A stretch of DNA of 32,964 bases from Spirochaetaceae bacterium (GCA_031255655.1 JAIRSB010000076.1:1-32964), one strand, 5' to 3'; positions 16,101 to 24,480 are shown, counted from the stretch's first letter. The notes: generated by a model from the sequence alone, not told the origin. Numbers and translations: made by a program.

Positions 16101-16997
16101 TACATGACCTTCCGCATCGTCGGGCTTTCAGACGGAACCTTGCGTGTATACCGCGGCTATTCCGATGTCGGAGTGTCAGAGAGCATATCTCAGCTGCATA
16201 CTGAATACAAGGGTCTCAATTTTGGCGGATATATTGCTTTTACCACAAATTCCGAGCAATTGCCGGCAGGTTCGAAATACACCGTGCATATTAAAGACGC
16301 TATTATCGGTGGGAACGCTGTATTCCCGGACACCTACGAGATTCTCGATGTGAAAATGGATACGAGTGTTTTCCTCGGTGCAATTACCTCGGATATGCCG
16401 CTGGAAGTTCCTGTTCAGGTGACTGCAAAGCCGAATTTTACGGTATTTTGCGGATATACCTTGCGTGTTGTGAGTGGCGGCGCGGAGGTTACAGCAGACG
16501 GAAAACTTTTGATTAAAGAGGAGGGGGACATCAAGCTGCGTGCGACTTCGGAAAAAGACCCCAGCTCGTTCGCGGAGCATACGTTCAATGCGATTGACCT
16601 GAAGATAACGGAGATACAGGTGGACGAAAAGGTGTTTGAAAATATAAATTCCGATTCTCAACCAATTGATCTCTTAGCGGTGCTGGTCAGCAATTCCATC
16701 ACGACAGAACATCAGCGCGTCGAGTGGGAGGTTGTCAGCGGTAATGCAGAAATCGTCGGGAAACAACTTCGTATCACCGGTAAGGGACAGGTTGTATTGC
16801 GCGTTCGCTCTTACTACCGCCAAGGCTCTTATAAGGATATTTCTTTTACGGTAACGGATGCGGATGCGGGATTGAGCGTATATGGCAGTGAGAATGGCTG
16901 CACGGGCGTTGTGATAGGTTTGTCTGTAGGCGGGGACGTATTGCTCGTCGCGGGCGCGGCGCTCCTTGTGTTGAGAAAGAAAAAAAGGACGAAGTAA
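13155..16997 (+). CDS. Large modular membrane-anchored surface protein with repeated lectin-like modules
   Basis: 1280 residues from ATG 13155; an in-frame ATG at 13137 is an alternative, and GGGAAGG at about 13142-13148 supports 13155. It has a signal peptide (about 1-28), then four beta-rich modules of about 200 residues (starting near 34, 230, 525 and 839), Ig-like Big-type linkers (about 437-525, 755-838 and two near 1055-1240), and one C-terminal membrane helix (about 1252-1274) followed by RKKKRTK. Modules three and four are clear duplicates: ENFSELKGHWDLNDDEGN against ENFASLNRGDWTLNDGDGN, LLFGM against ILFGM, and LELYRGYS against LRVYRGYS. The fold looks concanavalin-like, so glycan binding is likely. 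There is no LPxTG. It follows the importer genes and is probably the surface glycan receptor of this cluster. Confidence 0.75.
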   Translation: MKKKLRGLIVALSLIMVMSAGMMGVLASGQGVEFVTKKPEKQSQLDTGRLVFEKALGKAVSLVSKKTYSGGYTAEFSYYSHAGGYYDDAMDGDFFVTLGHDDPNTVPDIADDNASGLTLAIRAAVLAYNGNVVTSAPEAIDLRAPLDGYALNREVLFRFVVSGTTADVYFDFADTANALSTKRATITAPDAALFDGHIVLTANQNILEADLLSERRISYFSVKQEETEDLDYFVDLTNWNTLGDAAKLRLTGNQDFLMRHNTRKHIPSSNAYTKVGLANDTDAVLDIEFMFATSWPAQPFDAGILFNMPQKDSAATDEGVYYLEINRNSYVSLYRGDGTAKVLVSGAQSSVGVYLHNQTLKIGLTVTKNGEFSLKGQCVTYPQNPWEDAFSERFTASGIEAEGYIAFTANLASYADAANAYFAQFKDIELKGNMKPSLISIALNKDALLSAWEGDTINLSTELVSDPEGATFSYTVTEGAALVELTGNTLQCNAAGRVTLRVSADIDPRFYDEVSFSIHETVPIMDYSLTENFSELKGHWDLNDDEGNLGVSGNKLVFTNDYNDDPNGAARLILNAAFAVDSASDTVFDVTFTGAFGTDIRDLREKLSYGLLFGMKDKDAKANDAGVGFVRIFSHKTEVYNGADKVVPAYKGSRTSENSDVYWDTIPITIRAVAKKDGTLELYRGYSHPGGTPVYEQITELFAVYSGFDFSGYIALTSYCEKPDPATNYTATVSNFNISGKVNLTSLEVVRITLAEAQLRSMSVGMTASLDASVLVNLPGQTIAPVFSITSGDTHAEIVDGNKFKALSQGSVVLRAAAEGHPDKFTEFTVEIQNYNTVQYDKVENFASLNRGDWTLNDGDGNFLLDSGLFITSDFNSDPHGAGSLVSNHMFFPDADSETVFDIQFSTTHTDLEGRLHRNANFNWGILFGMSSQNSKIGDAGTGFFKVNHLTSTAFYENKQLVPEYKSDHQSESYQVYAQAPCYMTFRIVGLSDGTLRVYRGYSDVGVSESISQLHTEYKGLNFGGYIAFTTNSEQLPAGSKYTVHIKDAIIGGNAVFPDTYEILDVKMDTSVFLGAITSDMPLEVPVQVTAKPNFTVFCGYTLRVVSGGAEVTADGKLLIKEEGDIKLRATSEKDPSSFAEHTFNAIDLKITEIQVDEKVFENINSDSQPIDLLAVLVSNSITTEHQRVEWEVVSGNAEIVGKQLRITGKGQVVLRVRSYYRQGSYKDISFTVTDADAGLSVYGSENGCTGVVIGLSVGGDVLLVAGAALLVLRKKKRTK

Positions 16998-17004
16998 GTA
17001 GCGT

Positions 17005-18633
17005 ATGATTTTTCCGAGAGTAAAAAAAGAAACGGTGCAGCACGGCGTGTTTTCACTGACCGGTACGCTTAGCTTTTATGCCGACGATCACGACGCTTCT
17101 GTTTCAGCGTTCAATTTGCTGACGGAATTCTGTCGTGATCTTGAGATCCGCGTAAAGCGCGCGGATGAAAAAACCGCTGTGCTGCATTTTCAAAAAATCA
17201 AGGATAAGCGATACGGGTTTTATCGCGTACACACAAAGACGGACGGCATATTTGTACAATATACATCTGCGGGATCCGCGCGGGACGCGGCAGCAACGCT
17301 GGTTGCTTCAGGGATATATGATGACGCAAAAAAAGAGCTGAGCTTTACGTGTGGGAAGATCGAGGATTGGCCGGATGCAAAATACCGGGGTGTCATGCTG
17401 GATCCCGCGCGTCTGCACATAGACCTTGATCTTTTGCGTGCGCGCATCAGGCTTATGGCACGTGCAAAGCTCAATGTTTTACATTTGCATCTTTTGGATA
17501 ATGAGCGATATGCCATTCGTTCGGAAGCGGTGCCTTCACTCAATGAAAACCCGATATTCAAGCAGTACGGCATACAGGAGATGCGGGAGCTGGTGGCATA
17601 CGCCAAAGGGCTGGGAGTGACCATACTTCCCGAAATCGACTATCCCGGTCACGCACTCTTTACTCTGGAAAAAATGCCCGAGCTGAAGTGTGAGAGCGAT
17701 GGTGAGCGGATCGGCATTTGGACGCTGTGCCTTGCAAATGAAGGAACGTATGACCTTTTGGAGCGGCTGATCGCGGAAATCTCCGACATTTTCCCGTCCG
17801 AATACGTGCATATCGGCGGTGATGAGTTCAGCTTTTCGGATATATTGGATCAATATCCCGGCTATGAATACGCGTGGGACAAATGCGATCACTGTAAAAA
17901 GGAGATGGCGGAAAAAGAATGCATCGATGTGTATGACTATTTTTGCCATTACCTAAAAAGAGTGCATGCAATCGCCGCGAAGTACAACAAGAAAATTATG
18001 CTTTGGAGTGATTCGATCGACATCTCCCGCACCAACGATCTGCCGCGCGACATCTTGATACAGTTTTGGCGGATTGCACTGCCTGGCCGGGGGCCGTACG
18101 AGGGCTGCTCGATGCAGCGGTTTTTGGACGAAGGCTTCACCGTGGTCAACAATTTTTTCGAGGAAAGCTATCTTGATGACTATGTCACGGAGGAGCGCTT
18201 AAAAAATTGGGATATTTCAAAAAGCCCTTCAGCGAAAAACAATCTCGAGCATCTTGTGGGCGGCAGTTTCTGTGCGTGGGGCTTTCGTGATCATTTCGAG
18301 TATACGCTGCCCGCGGCGCTATTCTTGTTCGGCGATCGTTTTTGGAACAGGGCACCGCTGGAAATCAACAGGGAAGCTACCGCCGCAATGTCGCGCCAAT
18401 TGATCTGGACGGAAAAGGGTGTTCTGGACATATTTGGGCTTTTGGGCGGTTGCTTGATGCCGGTGCGCGGCGATGATCGTTACCTCAGTCCGTCTGACGA
18501 TGTCGAGGCGGTAAAAAAAGCAATCACCTATTTGGAAAGAGTGTACATGATCGGACGTTGTGATCAGCGGAATGTCAAGGCTTATATTCATTGTTTGAAA
18601 GATCTTTTGAAGACGGGTATAAAAGGAAGGTAA
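17005..18633 (+). CDS. GH20-type beta-N-acetylhexosaminidase, cytoplasmic
   Basis: 542 residues without signal peptide. An N-terminal alpha/beta domain (about 1-120) is followed by the GH20 barrel, recognised by YRGVMLDPARLHI, LNVLHLHLLDNERYAI, LPEIDYPGHALFTL and YVHIGGDEF, where Asp273-Glu274 are the conserved catalytic pair of the family. Enzymes of this family release terminal GlcNAc or GalNAc by a substrate-assisted mechanism. The lack of a signal peptide means it acts on imported oligosaccharides. A cysteine cluster (CDHCKKEMAEKEC, about 298-310) after the catalytic motif is unusual and could bind a metal or be structural. It lies between the surface protein and the SGNH esterase gene. 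Confidence 0.9.
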   Translation: MIFPRVKKETVQHGVFSLTGTLSFYADDHDASVSAFNLLTEFCRDLEIRVKRADEKTAVLHFQKIKDKRYGFYRVHTKTDGIFVQYTSAGSARDAAATLVASGIYDDAKKELSFTCGKIEDWPDAKYRGVMLDPARLHIDLDLLRARIRLMARAKLNVLHLHLLDNERYAIRSEAVPSLNENPIFKQYGIQEMRELVAYAKGLGVTILPEIDYPGHALFTLEKMPELKCESDGERIGIWTLCLANEGTYDLLERLIAEISDIFPSEYVHIGGDEFSFSDILDQYPGYEYAWDKCDHCKKEMAEKECIDVYDYFCHYLKRVHAIAAKYNKKIMLWSDSIDISRTNDLPRDILIQFWRIALPGRGPYEGCSMQRFLDEGFTVVNNFFEESYLDDYVTEERLKNWDISKSPSAKNNLEHLVGGSFCAWGFRDHFEYTLPAALFLFGDRFWNRAPLEINREATAAMSRQLIWTEKGVLDIFGLLGGCLMPVRGDDRYLSPSDDVEAVKKAITYLERVYMIGRCDQRNVKAYIHCLKDLLKTGIKGR

Positions 18634-18637
18634 AAAA

Positions 18638-19690
18638 ATGAGTGGCGAAAAGAATCAACTGAAGTATATCGACGCGTTTACCCCGCCTTTTTCCCTAGGC
18701 GGCTTATTTTATGATGAGGACGAAAACGCATACCTGCGCATACCCACAGCCGTGGCAAACAAGATCAGTCCGAATGTGGCGCGGTTTTCCCGGTTGACCT
18801 CTGGGGGAAGGGTGCGTTTCAAGACCGACGCGCAACAAATATCTATCCGGGCGCGGTGCGAAAAGCCCGTGCTTAGGGCGCATATCTCTATACTCGGCAC
18901 GTGTGGGTTTTCGCTTTACCTAAACGATGAATTTGTCCGCTCCTTTTTGCCCGGACTTGAAAGCGTCACAGAGCAGGGCTTTTTCTATGAAGGTGCGTGC
19001 GATTTGCCACCGGGAATGAAAGACCTGACACTGTTTTTTCCGGTTTATTCAGAGGTGCGCGCTTTGGAAATCGGCTTGAATTCCAATTGCACAGTATTTG
19101 CTCCGGAAGAATACAAGACCGAAGGAACGGTTGTTTTTTACGGTTCATCCATAACGCACGGCGGCTGCGTTTCAAGACCGGGCAATACATATCCCGACAG
19201 GCTGTGTCGCCAGCTTTCCTGCAATTACATCAATTTGGGTGTGGACGCGAGTGCGAAAGGCGAAACCAACATGGCGGAATATATCGCAGGGTTGAAGCCG
19301 TCGCTGTTTGTCATGGACTACGATCACAACGCGCCCTCGCCGGAGCATTTGGCGAAAACACACGAGCCGTTTTATAGGCATTTCCGTTTGCTATGTCCAG
19401 ATACGCCGGTTATTTTTATAAGCAAGCCGGATTATCGAGCGGATCGTCCGGAGGATGAGGAGCGTCGCGGAATCATTCTTTCGACGTATCATCACGCGCA
19501 GGAAAACAATGAGCCGGTGTATTTTGCGGATGGCAGAGATCTTTTCGCAACGTGTGACCGACTCGGATGTACGGTAGACGGTATACATCCCAATGATCTG
19601 GGTTTTTATAGGATTTCTGAATATCTTTATCGGCTCATCACGGAGAATAATTTGCTTTTGCAGGGGAGTCCCCGCTATGAAGTTGATTGA
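18638..19690 (+). CDS. SGNH/GDSL esterase or deacetylase
   Basis: 350 residues, cytoplasmic. An N-terminal beta-sandwich domain (about 1-150) precedes an SGNH hydrolase domain. Block I is YGSSITHGG with Ser171 as the likely nucleophile, and block V is DGIHPND with Asp314 and His317 completing the triad. The central segment NLGVDASAKGETNMA fits block II. This two-domain layout occurs in carbohydrate acetyl esterases. In the cluster it would remove O-acetyl or similar groups from imported sugars. GGAAGG lies before the ATG, and the next gene starts 14 bases inside this one. Confidence 0.85.
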   Translation: MSGEKNQLKYIDAFTPPFSLGGLFYDEDENAYLRIPTAVANKISPNVARFSRLTSGGRVRFKTDAQQISIRARCEKPVLRAHISILGTCGFSLYLNDEFVRSFLPGLESVTEQGFFYEGACDLPPGMKDLTLFFPVYSEVRALEIGLNSNCTVFAPEEYKTEGTVVFYGSSITHGGCVSRPGNTYPDRLCRQLSCNYINLGVDASAKGETNMAEYIAGLKPSLFVMDYDHNAPSPEHLAKTHEPFYRHFRLLCPDTPVIFISKPDYRADRPEDEERRGIILSTYHHAQENNEPVYFADGRDLFATCDRLGCTVDGIHPNDLGFYRISEYLYRLITENNLLLQGSPRYEVD

Positions 19691-20465
19691 TTGCAGTGCG
19701 TGTATCGGCTTTGGCGGCATCAACCGCGAAATTGTCAATCACGAAAACTATTTTGTCTACGAGAAGGTAAATGAGCCCGCAGATGCCGCCTCACTATTAT
19801 CCGAAATGGACTTTTGCGGCATCGATGGGGCGGCGGTGTATCATCAAGCGATGGTAGACGCGTCACCTTCTTATGGCAACAAACGCCTGCTTGACGAATT
19901 GCAAACAGACAAGGACAAACGGTTGTATTCCGTACTCACGTGGCTGCCGTCCATTTCCGACGACGGCTTTTCGGTGCCGCATTTGCGTAAAGCGGTTAAA
20001 GAAAACAGTCTGTTCGGTATCCGTTTAATGCCGCAGGCCAACCGGTATATGTTGGACCGCATCACATGCGGGGATTTGCTGGATTATGCGGGTGCAGCCA
20101 AGCTGCCCGTTTACCTATCCCCGGCATACGGTTGGGAATATATTTTTTCCGTTATGAAGGAATGTCCGAGTCTTACGGTTATCCTGACAAACTACGGACT
20201 ATGGGGCAGTGACCGTTATTTTTATCCGCTCGTCAACGCGTACAAAAACGTGTACATCGATACGAGCGATTATCAGGAAATGCGCGGGATTGAGTTGTTT
20301 GTGAGAAAGTTCGGAAGCGAGAGAATGTTGTTCGGTACGAATTACCCCAAGGATAACATGGGCGGCCCGTTGTCCACATTGATGCAGGCAAAAATCCCGC
20401 AATCGGACAGAGAAAATATCGCACACAAAAACTTTGAGCGCCTGTATGCGGAGGTGAAGCGATGA
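19677..20465 (+). CDS. Amidohydrolase-fold protein with degenerate metal site (probable pseudoenzyme)
   Basis: 262 residues from ATG 19677, overlapping the esterase gene by 14 bases; GGGGAG lies just upstream. The fold pattern matches the amidohydrolase-2 type and its downstream neighbour, but every metal-ligand position I can align by eye is changed. The N-terminal DxHxH reads DCSAC, the LSH strand reads LSPAYG, the IGH strand reads ILTNYG, and the GTD motif reads FGTNYP. It is therefore unlikely to be an active metallohydrolase. The stop overlaps the start of the intact paralogue at 20462 by ATGA. The two are probably made in equal amounts and may form a mixed complex with this one as structural or regulatory partner. 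Confidence 0.8.
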   Translation: MKLIDCSACIGFGGINREIVNHENYFVYEKVNEPADAASLLSEMDFCGIDGAAVYHQAMVDASPSYGNKRLLDELQTDKDKRLYSVLTWLPSISDDGFSVPHLRKAVKENSLFGIRLMPQANRYMLDRITCGDLLDYAGAAKLPVYLSPAYGWEYIFSVMKECPSLTVILTNYGLWGSDRYFYPLVNAYKNVYIDTSDYQEMRGIELFVRKFGSERMLFGTNYPKDNMGGPLSTLMQAKIPQSDRENIAHKNFERLYAEVKR

Positions 20466-21292
20466 ACATGAAAAATCCTTCCGCACTTGCCGCCGAATAT
20501 GTCAAAGCGGGCAAGCTGGAGCGTGTGAAGATCATCGACACGCACACGCATATGGACGGGGTGGCGGGCGTGAGCATGCCCACGGGCGGCGGTATCGAGG
20601 CGTGTATCAAGCTGATGGACGAGCAGAACATCGAAAGCATCTGGTGCAGCTCGCACAGCGACTTGTTCGCGCCGTCGGTAAACGTCAATGTCGAAACGGA
20701 AAGGCTGATGCACGCCTACCCCGACCGGGTAAAAGGGTATTACTGTTTTAATCCAAACCATAAGGACGTATACCTCGAACACATCGGCAAGGTACTGACC
20801 GATTCAGGGTATGTCGGACTGAAATTTCTGCCCAACTACCACAATCACGATTTAGACGGGTACGGTTATGACGAAGCGCTTGCCTTTGCAAACAAACACG
20901 AGCTGATCGTGCTGTCCCATACCTGGGGAGACAAGCCGCAGAACTCTTGCAAAGAGGTGGAAGAGGTATTGCTGCGCCGGCACGACCTGACATTTATCAT
21001 CGGGCATTCCGCACCGGGCGACCTCGATACGGCGATACGGCTTGTTTACCAGCACGACAACGCATACCTTGACCTATGCGATATCCACCGGCACAGCGGC
21101 ATCGTGGAAAAGATGGTGAACAAGTTGGGCTCGGAGCATATCCTATTTGGTACGGATATGCCCTGGTACGACCCGGCATACTGCATCGGCAGCGTATTGT
21201 TTGCCAAAATCACGGACCGGGATCGGGAAAATATCTTTTACAAGAACGCCGAACGGCTATTGCAAAACACGAAGAAGGACAAGAAACAATGA
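20462..21292 (+). CDS. Amidohydrolase-2 family metal-dependent hydrolase
   Basis: 276 residues, cytoplasmic. The family's metal site is intact: IIDTHTHMD near residue 25, a LKFLPN strand, LSHTWG, IIGHSAPGD, and LFGTDMPW near the C-terminus. Relatives include decarboxylases, lactonases and amidohydrolases with a TIM-barrel fold. GGAGGTG at about 20451-20457 lies before the ATG, inside the end of the upstream paralogue. The next gene overlaps by ATGA. A lactone or carboxylated sugar product is plausible given the neighbouring oxidoreductases; the actual substrate is not visible. Confidence 0.88.
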   Translation: MNMKNPSALAAEYVKAGKLERVKIIDTHTHMDGVAGVSMPTGGGIEACIKLMDEQNIESIWCSSHSDLFAPSVNVNVETERLMHAYPDRVKGYYCFNPNHKDVYLEHIGKVLTDSGYVGLKFLPNYHNHDLDGYGYDEALAFANKHELIVLSHTWGDKPQNSCKEVEEVLLRRHDLTFIIGHSAPGDLDTAIRLVYQHDNAYLDLCDIHRHSGIVEKMVNKLGSEHILFGTDMPWYDPAYCIGSVLFAKITDRDRENIFYKNAERLLQNTKKDKKQ

Positions 21293-22761
21293 AGCAGAAC
21301 AACATCGTAAAATCATTCGAAGAGGGCGCCGAGGTCTCGGGAGACATCCTGACCGGCGGCAAGGAAAAACGGGACATCAAGATCGGGCTCTTAACTGTCG
21401 GGTACTTTGAGTACTGGCGGATGTATCCCGACTTAAAGGACCTTGTCGCAAAAGACCTCGCAACGGTAGAGGCGCGTTTGAAAACATTGCCCGGAAAGGT
21501 CATAAGATCGGGCATGGTTGACACGCTTGACAGCGCGGACGCGGCGGGCAGGCTTTTTCGCGAACAGAACGTGGACGTCGTTTTGCTTGTGGGCGGGACG
21601 TATACCCCGGATTTCATCAGTTTGACCGCGTTGGATTACGTTCGCCACGTACCGCTTATCATTTTTTCCATTCAGGCACATGAAAATATTGATCGTGCAG
21701 GGGATTATAAAAGTTCTCTTAGAAACAGTGGGATCATCGGTATCGCGCAGCTGACCGGGACGCTGCGTAAGCTGAAACGAGATTTTGAGATTGTCGTCGG
21801 ATCGGTGGAGGATGCCCGCGCCTATGACAAGCTCATCGGGTTGGTTCGTGCAATCGACGCAGTCCGAGACCTTTCAGAGAGCAATATTGGTGTAATCGGT
21901 CATGTTTTTCGAGGCATGTATGATATAGAATTATCCAAAACCTTCTTAAAAGGAACGTTTGGCGTAAATCTGATCATGATTCAAAGTGCGCACCTTCTCG
22001 AGGTCTGGAATGAGGTTTCAGACGCGGACGTCAAAAAGGAGCAGGAACAGCTGCTCAAACGCTTTGTAATCAAAAATGTAGGAAAAGACGACGTGTTCCA
22101 CGCGGTAAAACTGGCGATCGCAATGCGCGGGCTGGCGGAAAGGTTTCATTTGGATGCAATGTGTTTTTTAGATCAGCACTACATTCAAAAGCAGGTGAAA
22201 ACCTCCGCAAGAATGGGTGCATCGCTTTTGATGGAAAACAGCGACATATGCGTAAATTGTGAGGGCGATATCGGGGGCTTGGTCATGATGATGCTGATGA
22301 AACGCATCTCAAAGCGCTCGCCGCTTATGGCGGAATGGGGAGAATACGACGCCGACGAAAACGTGTGCTTTATGATCGGTCATGGCATAGGCACGCCCGA
22401 CCTTGCCGCATCCGATGCCGATGTCACGCTGGCGCGAACGCCCGAAGAATGGGGCTTTGACGGCGCAGGGCTCAATTACGAGTTGATTATGAAGCCCGGG
22501 CCGGTGACCGTCGGACATATTATGGAGGCGCCGTCCGGCTATCGAATGCTGGTCTCTGCGGGCGAGAGCGTGACGTTTCCCAAGCTTAATTTCGACGAAC
22601 TGCAGGCGGCGGTGCGTTTTGACATGAATGTAAAGACGTATCTCGAGAAGATTTTCGATTACGGCGTGTCGCATCACTGCATCGTCTGCCCCAACGATAT
22701 TTCCCGAGAGCTGGTATCGGCGGCAAAGCTGCTTGGGATCGAATGCTTTGCAATCAGCTAA
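21289..22761 (+). CDS. L-fucose/L-arabinose isomerase-like protein
   Basis: 490 residues from ATG 21289, overlapping the previous stop by ATGA, with GAAGGAC upstream; the open frame extends further left but only inside the amidohydrolase gene. The sequence pattern is that of the fucose/arabinose isomerase superfamily: an N-terminal KIGLLTVGYFEYW, NVDVVLLVGGTYTPDF, IGVIGHVFRGMYDIEL, then CEGDIGGLVMM (Glu325 and Asp327 at the expected metal positions) and MIGHGIGTPDLA with a histidine. Members convert aldoses to ketoses, and many of this shorter type have no proven substrate. Linked with NagA, NagB-like and GH20 genes, it implies that the glycan carries a second sugar, possibly fucose-like. Confidence 0.8.
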   Translation: MKQNNIVKSFEEGAEVSGDILTGGKEKRDIKIGLLTVGYFEYWRMYPDLKDLVAKDLATVEARLKTLPGKVIRSGMVDTLDSADAAGRLFREQNVDVVLLVGGTYTPDFISLTALDYVRHVPLIIFSIQAHENIDRAGDYKSSLRNSGIIGIAQLTGTLRKLKRDFEIVVGSVEDARAYDKLIGLVRAIDAVRDLSESNIGVIGHVFRGMYDIELSKTFLKGTFGVNLIMIQSAHLLEVWNEVSDADVKKEQEQLLKRFVIKNVGKDDVFHAVKLAIAMRGLAERFHLDAMCFLDQHYIQKQVKTSARMGASLLMENSDICVNCEGDIGGLVMMMLMKRISKRSPLMAEWGEYDADENVCFMIGHGIGTPDLAASDADVTLARTPEEWGFDGAGLNYELIMKPGPVTVGHIMEAPSGYRMLVSAGESVTFPKLNFDELQAAVRFDMNVKTYLEKIFDYGVSHHCIVCPNDISRELVSAAKLLGIECFAIS

Positions 22762-22792
22762 AGAAATCTTGTAAAAAAGGCGGTTTAATCGT

Positions 22793-23656
22793 ATGGCGAC
22801 AAAGAAAATTGGGATAATCGGCGCGGAAAACTCGCACGCGGACATGTTTGCGTCTTTTTTCAATGCGACGAAAAAAGACCCTTCGTTTTCCGACTGCCGC
22901 ATAACGGCGGTATCCGGGAGTGGGGCACAAGAGAAGGTGTTTTTTGAAAAATACGACTTGGAGGTGATGACGGATCAGCCGATAGACTTGCTGGGAAAAG
23001 TCGATGCGGTCATGATCACTGCGCGTGACGGAAAATGCCACGCAGCACTTGCCGAGCCCTTTGTGCAGGCAGGCATACCCCTGTTCATAGACAAGCCGAT
23101 CACAACCGACTTTGTAAGTGCGCAAAAGCTTTGTGAAACGGCAAAGAAGCATAAAATCCCGCTCTGTGGCGGTTCGGCCTTAAAATATGACGACAATGTA
23201 GTCAAGCTGCGCAATTTCGTGCAGGAAAGCGGCGATAAGCTCCGCGGCGGACATGTGGTTGCACCGCTTGTCATCGAAAGCCAATACAGCGGCTTTTGGT
23301 TTTATGCGTCACATTTAACAGAAATCATGCTGGGCGTGTTCGGGCATGCTGTGAAATCCGTTCAGGCGATTCGGCTGCGCGACGATGTCATGACCGTTTT
23401 TGATTATGGGACGTTTAGTGTCTGCGGACAATACACCGGAAACACAATGTGTTATCAGGCGAGCGTTTTTGCAGAGCAAGGGCTTATGAATGGGACGGTG
23501 GACTATCAGATGTGCAGTTTTAGAGAATGCAAGGCGTTTGCTCACATGCTAAAAACCGGGGAAATGCCGGAGCGCTATGAGGAACTCATGTACCCGGTCA
23601 TGGTCATGGAAGCGGTAGTGACGGCCTATCAGGAAAATAGGAAAGTATGCTTTTAA
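22793..23656 (+). CDS. Gfo/Idh/MocA-family oxidoreductase
   Basis: 287 residues with an N-terminal Rossmann domain. The dinucleotide motif is unusual (GIIGAENSHAD), VDAVMITARDG is the second strand region, and FIDKPIT supplies the conserved lysine of the EKP motif, here DKP. The C-terminal domain is shorter than normal and contains FYASHLTEIMLGVFG as the substrate-histidine region. Family members oxidise or reduce sugars, inositols and sugar acids with NAD(P). It is the first of four such genes in the cluster and the most divergent. AAGGCGG is a fair ribosome binding site. Confidence 0.85.
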   Translation: MATKKIGIIGAENSHADMFASFFNATKKDPSFSDCRITAVSGSGAQEKVFFEKYDLEVMTDQPIDLLGKVDAVMITARDGKCHAALAEPFVQAGIPLFIDKPITTDFVSAQKLCETAKKHKIPLCGGSALKYDDNVVKLRNFVQESGDKLRGGHVVAPLVIESQYSGFWFYASHLTEIMLGVFGHAVKSVQAIRLRDDVMTVFDYGTFSVCGQYTGNTMCYQASVFAEQGLMNGTVDYQMCSFRECKAFAHMLKTGEMPERYEELMYPVMVMEAVVTAYQENRKVCF

Positions 23657-23670
23657 AGAAAGTGAGAGAT

Positions 23671-24480
23671 ATGATGAAAGCAAAAACAATGCGCATAGAT
23701 ACCCTATGGGTGGAAGCTTATCAAAACAGAAGTGCTGCCGGTCGTGCTGCGGCGGATGCATGTGAGGGTTTCATCAAAACCCTTTTCAATAAAAAAGAAT
23801 CCATAAATATTATTTTTGCCGCTGCGCCCTCGCAAAACGAATTTTTGCTGGCACTTTCGGAAAAGGATATTGACTTTTCGCGCATTAACGCCTATCATAT
23901 GGATGAATACATTGGGCTTGCCGCAGGGGATCCCAGGTTGTTTGCGCACTACTTGAACGAACACATTTTTCAAAAAAGGAAATTTCGTTCGGTGAACATG
24001 ATTGATACGACTGTGGGAGGCGCGGCTGCTTGCCGCGCATATGACGAACTGCTCAAGCAAAACCCGCCGGACATTGTGTGCATGGGGATCGGCGAGAACG
24101 GGCATATCGCGTTCAACGATCCGCCGTACGCGAGGTTTGATGATCCTGAGTTTGTTCGGATCGTAAAGCTTGATGAGGCCAGTCGGATTCAGCAGGTGAA
24201 TGATAAGTGCTTTGCACGGCTCGATGAGGTGCCTCGCGAAGCGGTTACACTGACGATTCCGCGGCTTATGTCGGCACGGTTCATCGTATGCACCGTCCCG
24301 GGCGCGCTCAAGGCAGATGCTGTACGCTGTACACTCTACAATGAAATAGGCGAAAGCTGTCCGGCAAGCATACTGCGCTGCCATCAGGATGCAACGCTTT
24401 TTTTGGATGCGGACAGCGCCAAATGGGTCGTGTGGCACGATAAAGGTACCGGTATCCTTTCGGCAGAAGGAGGACGATGA
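23671..24480 (+). CDS. Glucosamine-6-phosphate deaminase-like protein (NagB family)
   Basis: 269 residues from ATG 23671; ATG 23647, inside the end of the previous gene, is possible. The NagB/SugarP-isomerase fold is clear: INAYHMDEYIGL (Asp78 of the DEY motif), then MGIGENGHIAFNDPP (His145). Classical NagB reads NDGHIAFNEP; here the catalytic-region Asp is Asn143 and Glu is Asp150. The phosphate loop normally reads GSTP-like but is APSQNEF here. These changes are shared by an uncharacterised NagB-like branch as far as I recall, so the reaction may be a related amino-sugar phosphate isomerisation or deamination. Its proximity to nagA supports amino-sugar use. Confidence 0.85.
   Translation: MMKAKTMRIDTLWVEAYQNRSAAGRAAADACEGFIKTLFNKKESINIIFAAAPSQNEFLLALSEKDIDFSRINAYHMDEYIGLAAGDPRLFAHYLNEHIFQKRKFRSVNMIDTTVGGAAACRAYDELLKQNPPDIVCMGIGENGHIAFNDPPYARFDDPEFVRIVKLDEASRIQQVNDKCFARLDEVPREAVTLTIPRLMSARFIVCTVPGALKADAVRCTLYNEIGESCPASILRCHQDATLFLDADSAKWVVWHDKGTGILSAEGGR

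Noticed and set aside
21076..21288. Upstream extension of the isomerase-like frame
   Set aside because: It lies inside the amidohydrolase gene in another frame. ATG 21289 has a ribosome binding site and the family-like N-terminus.
23704..24438. 244-codon minus-strand open frame
   Set aside because: It is antisense to the NagB-like gene, with cysteine- and arginine-rich composition typical of shadow frames.
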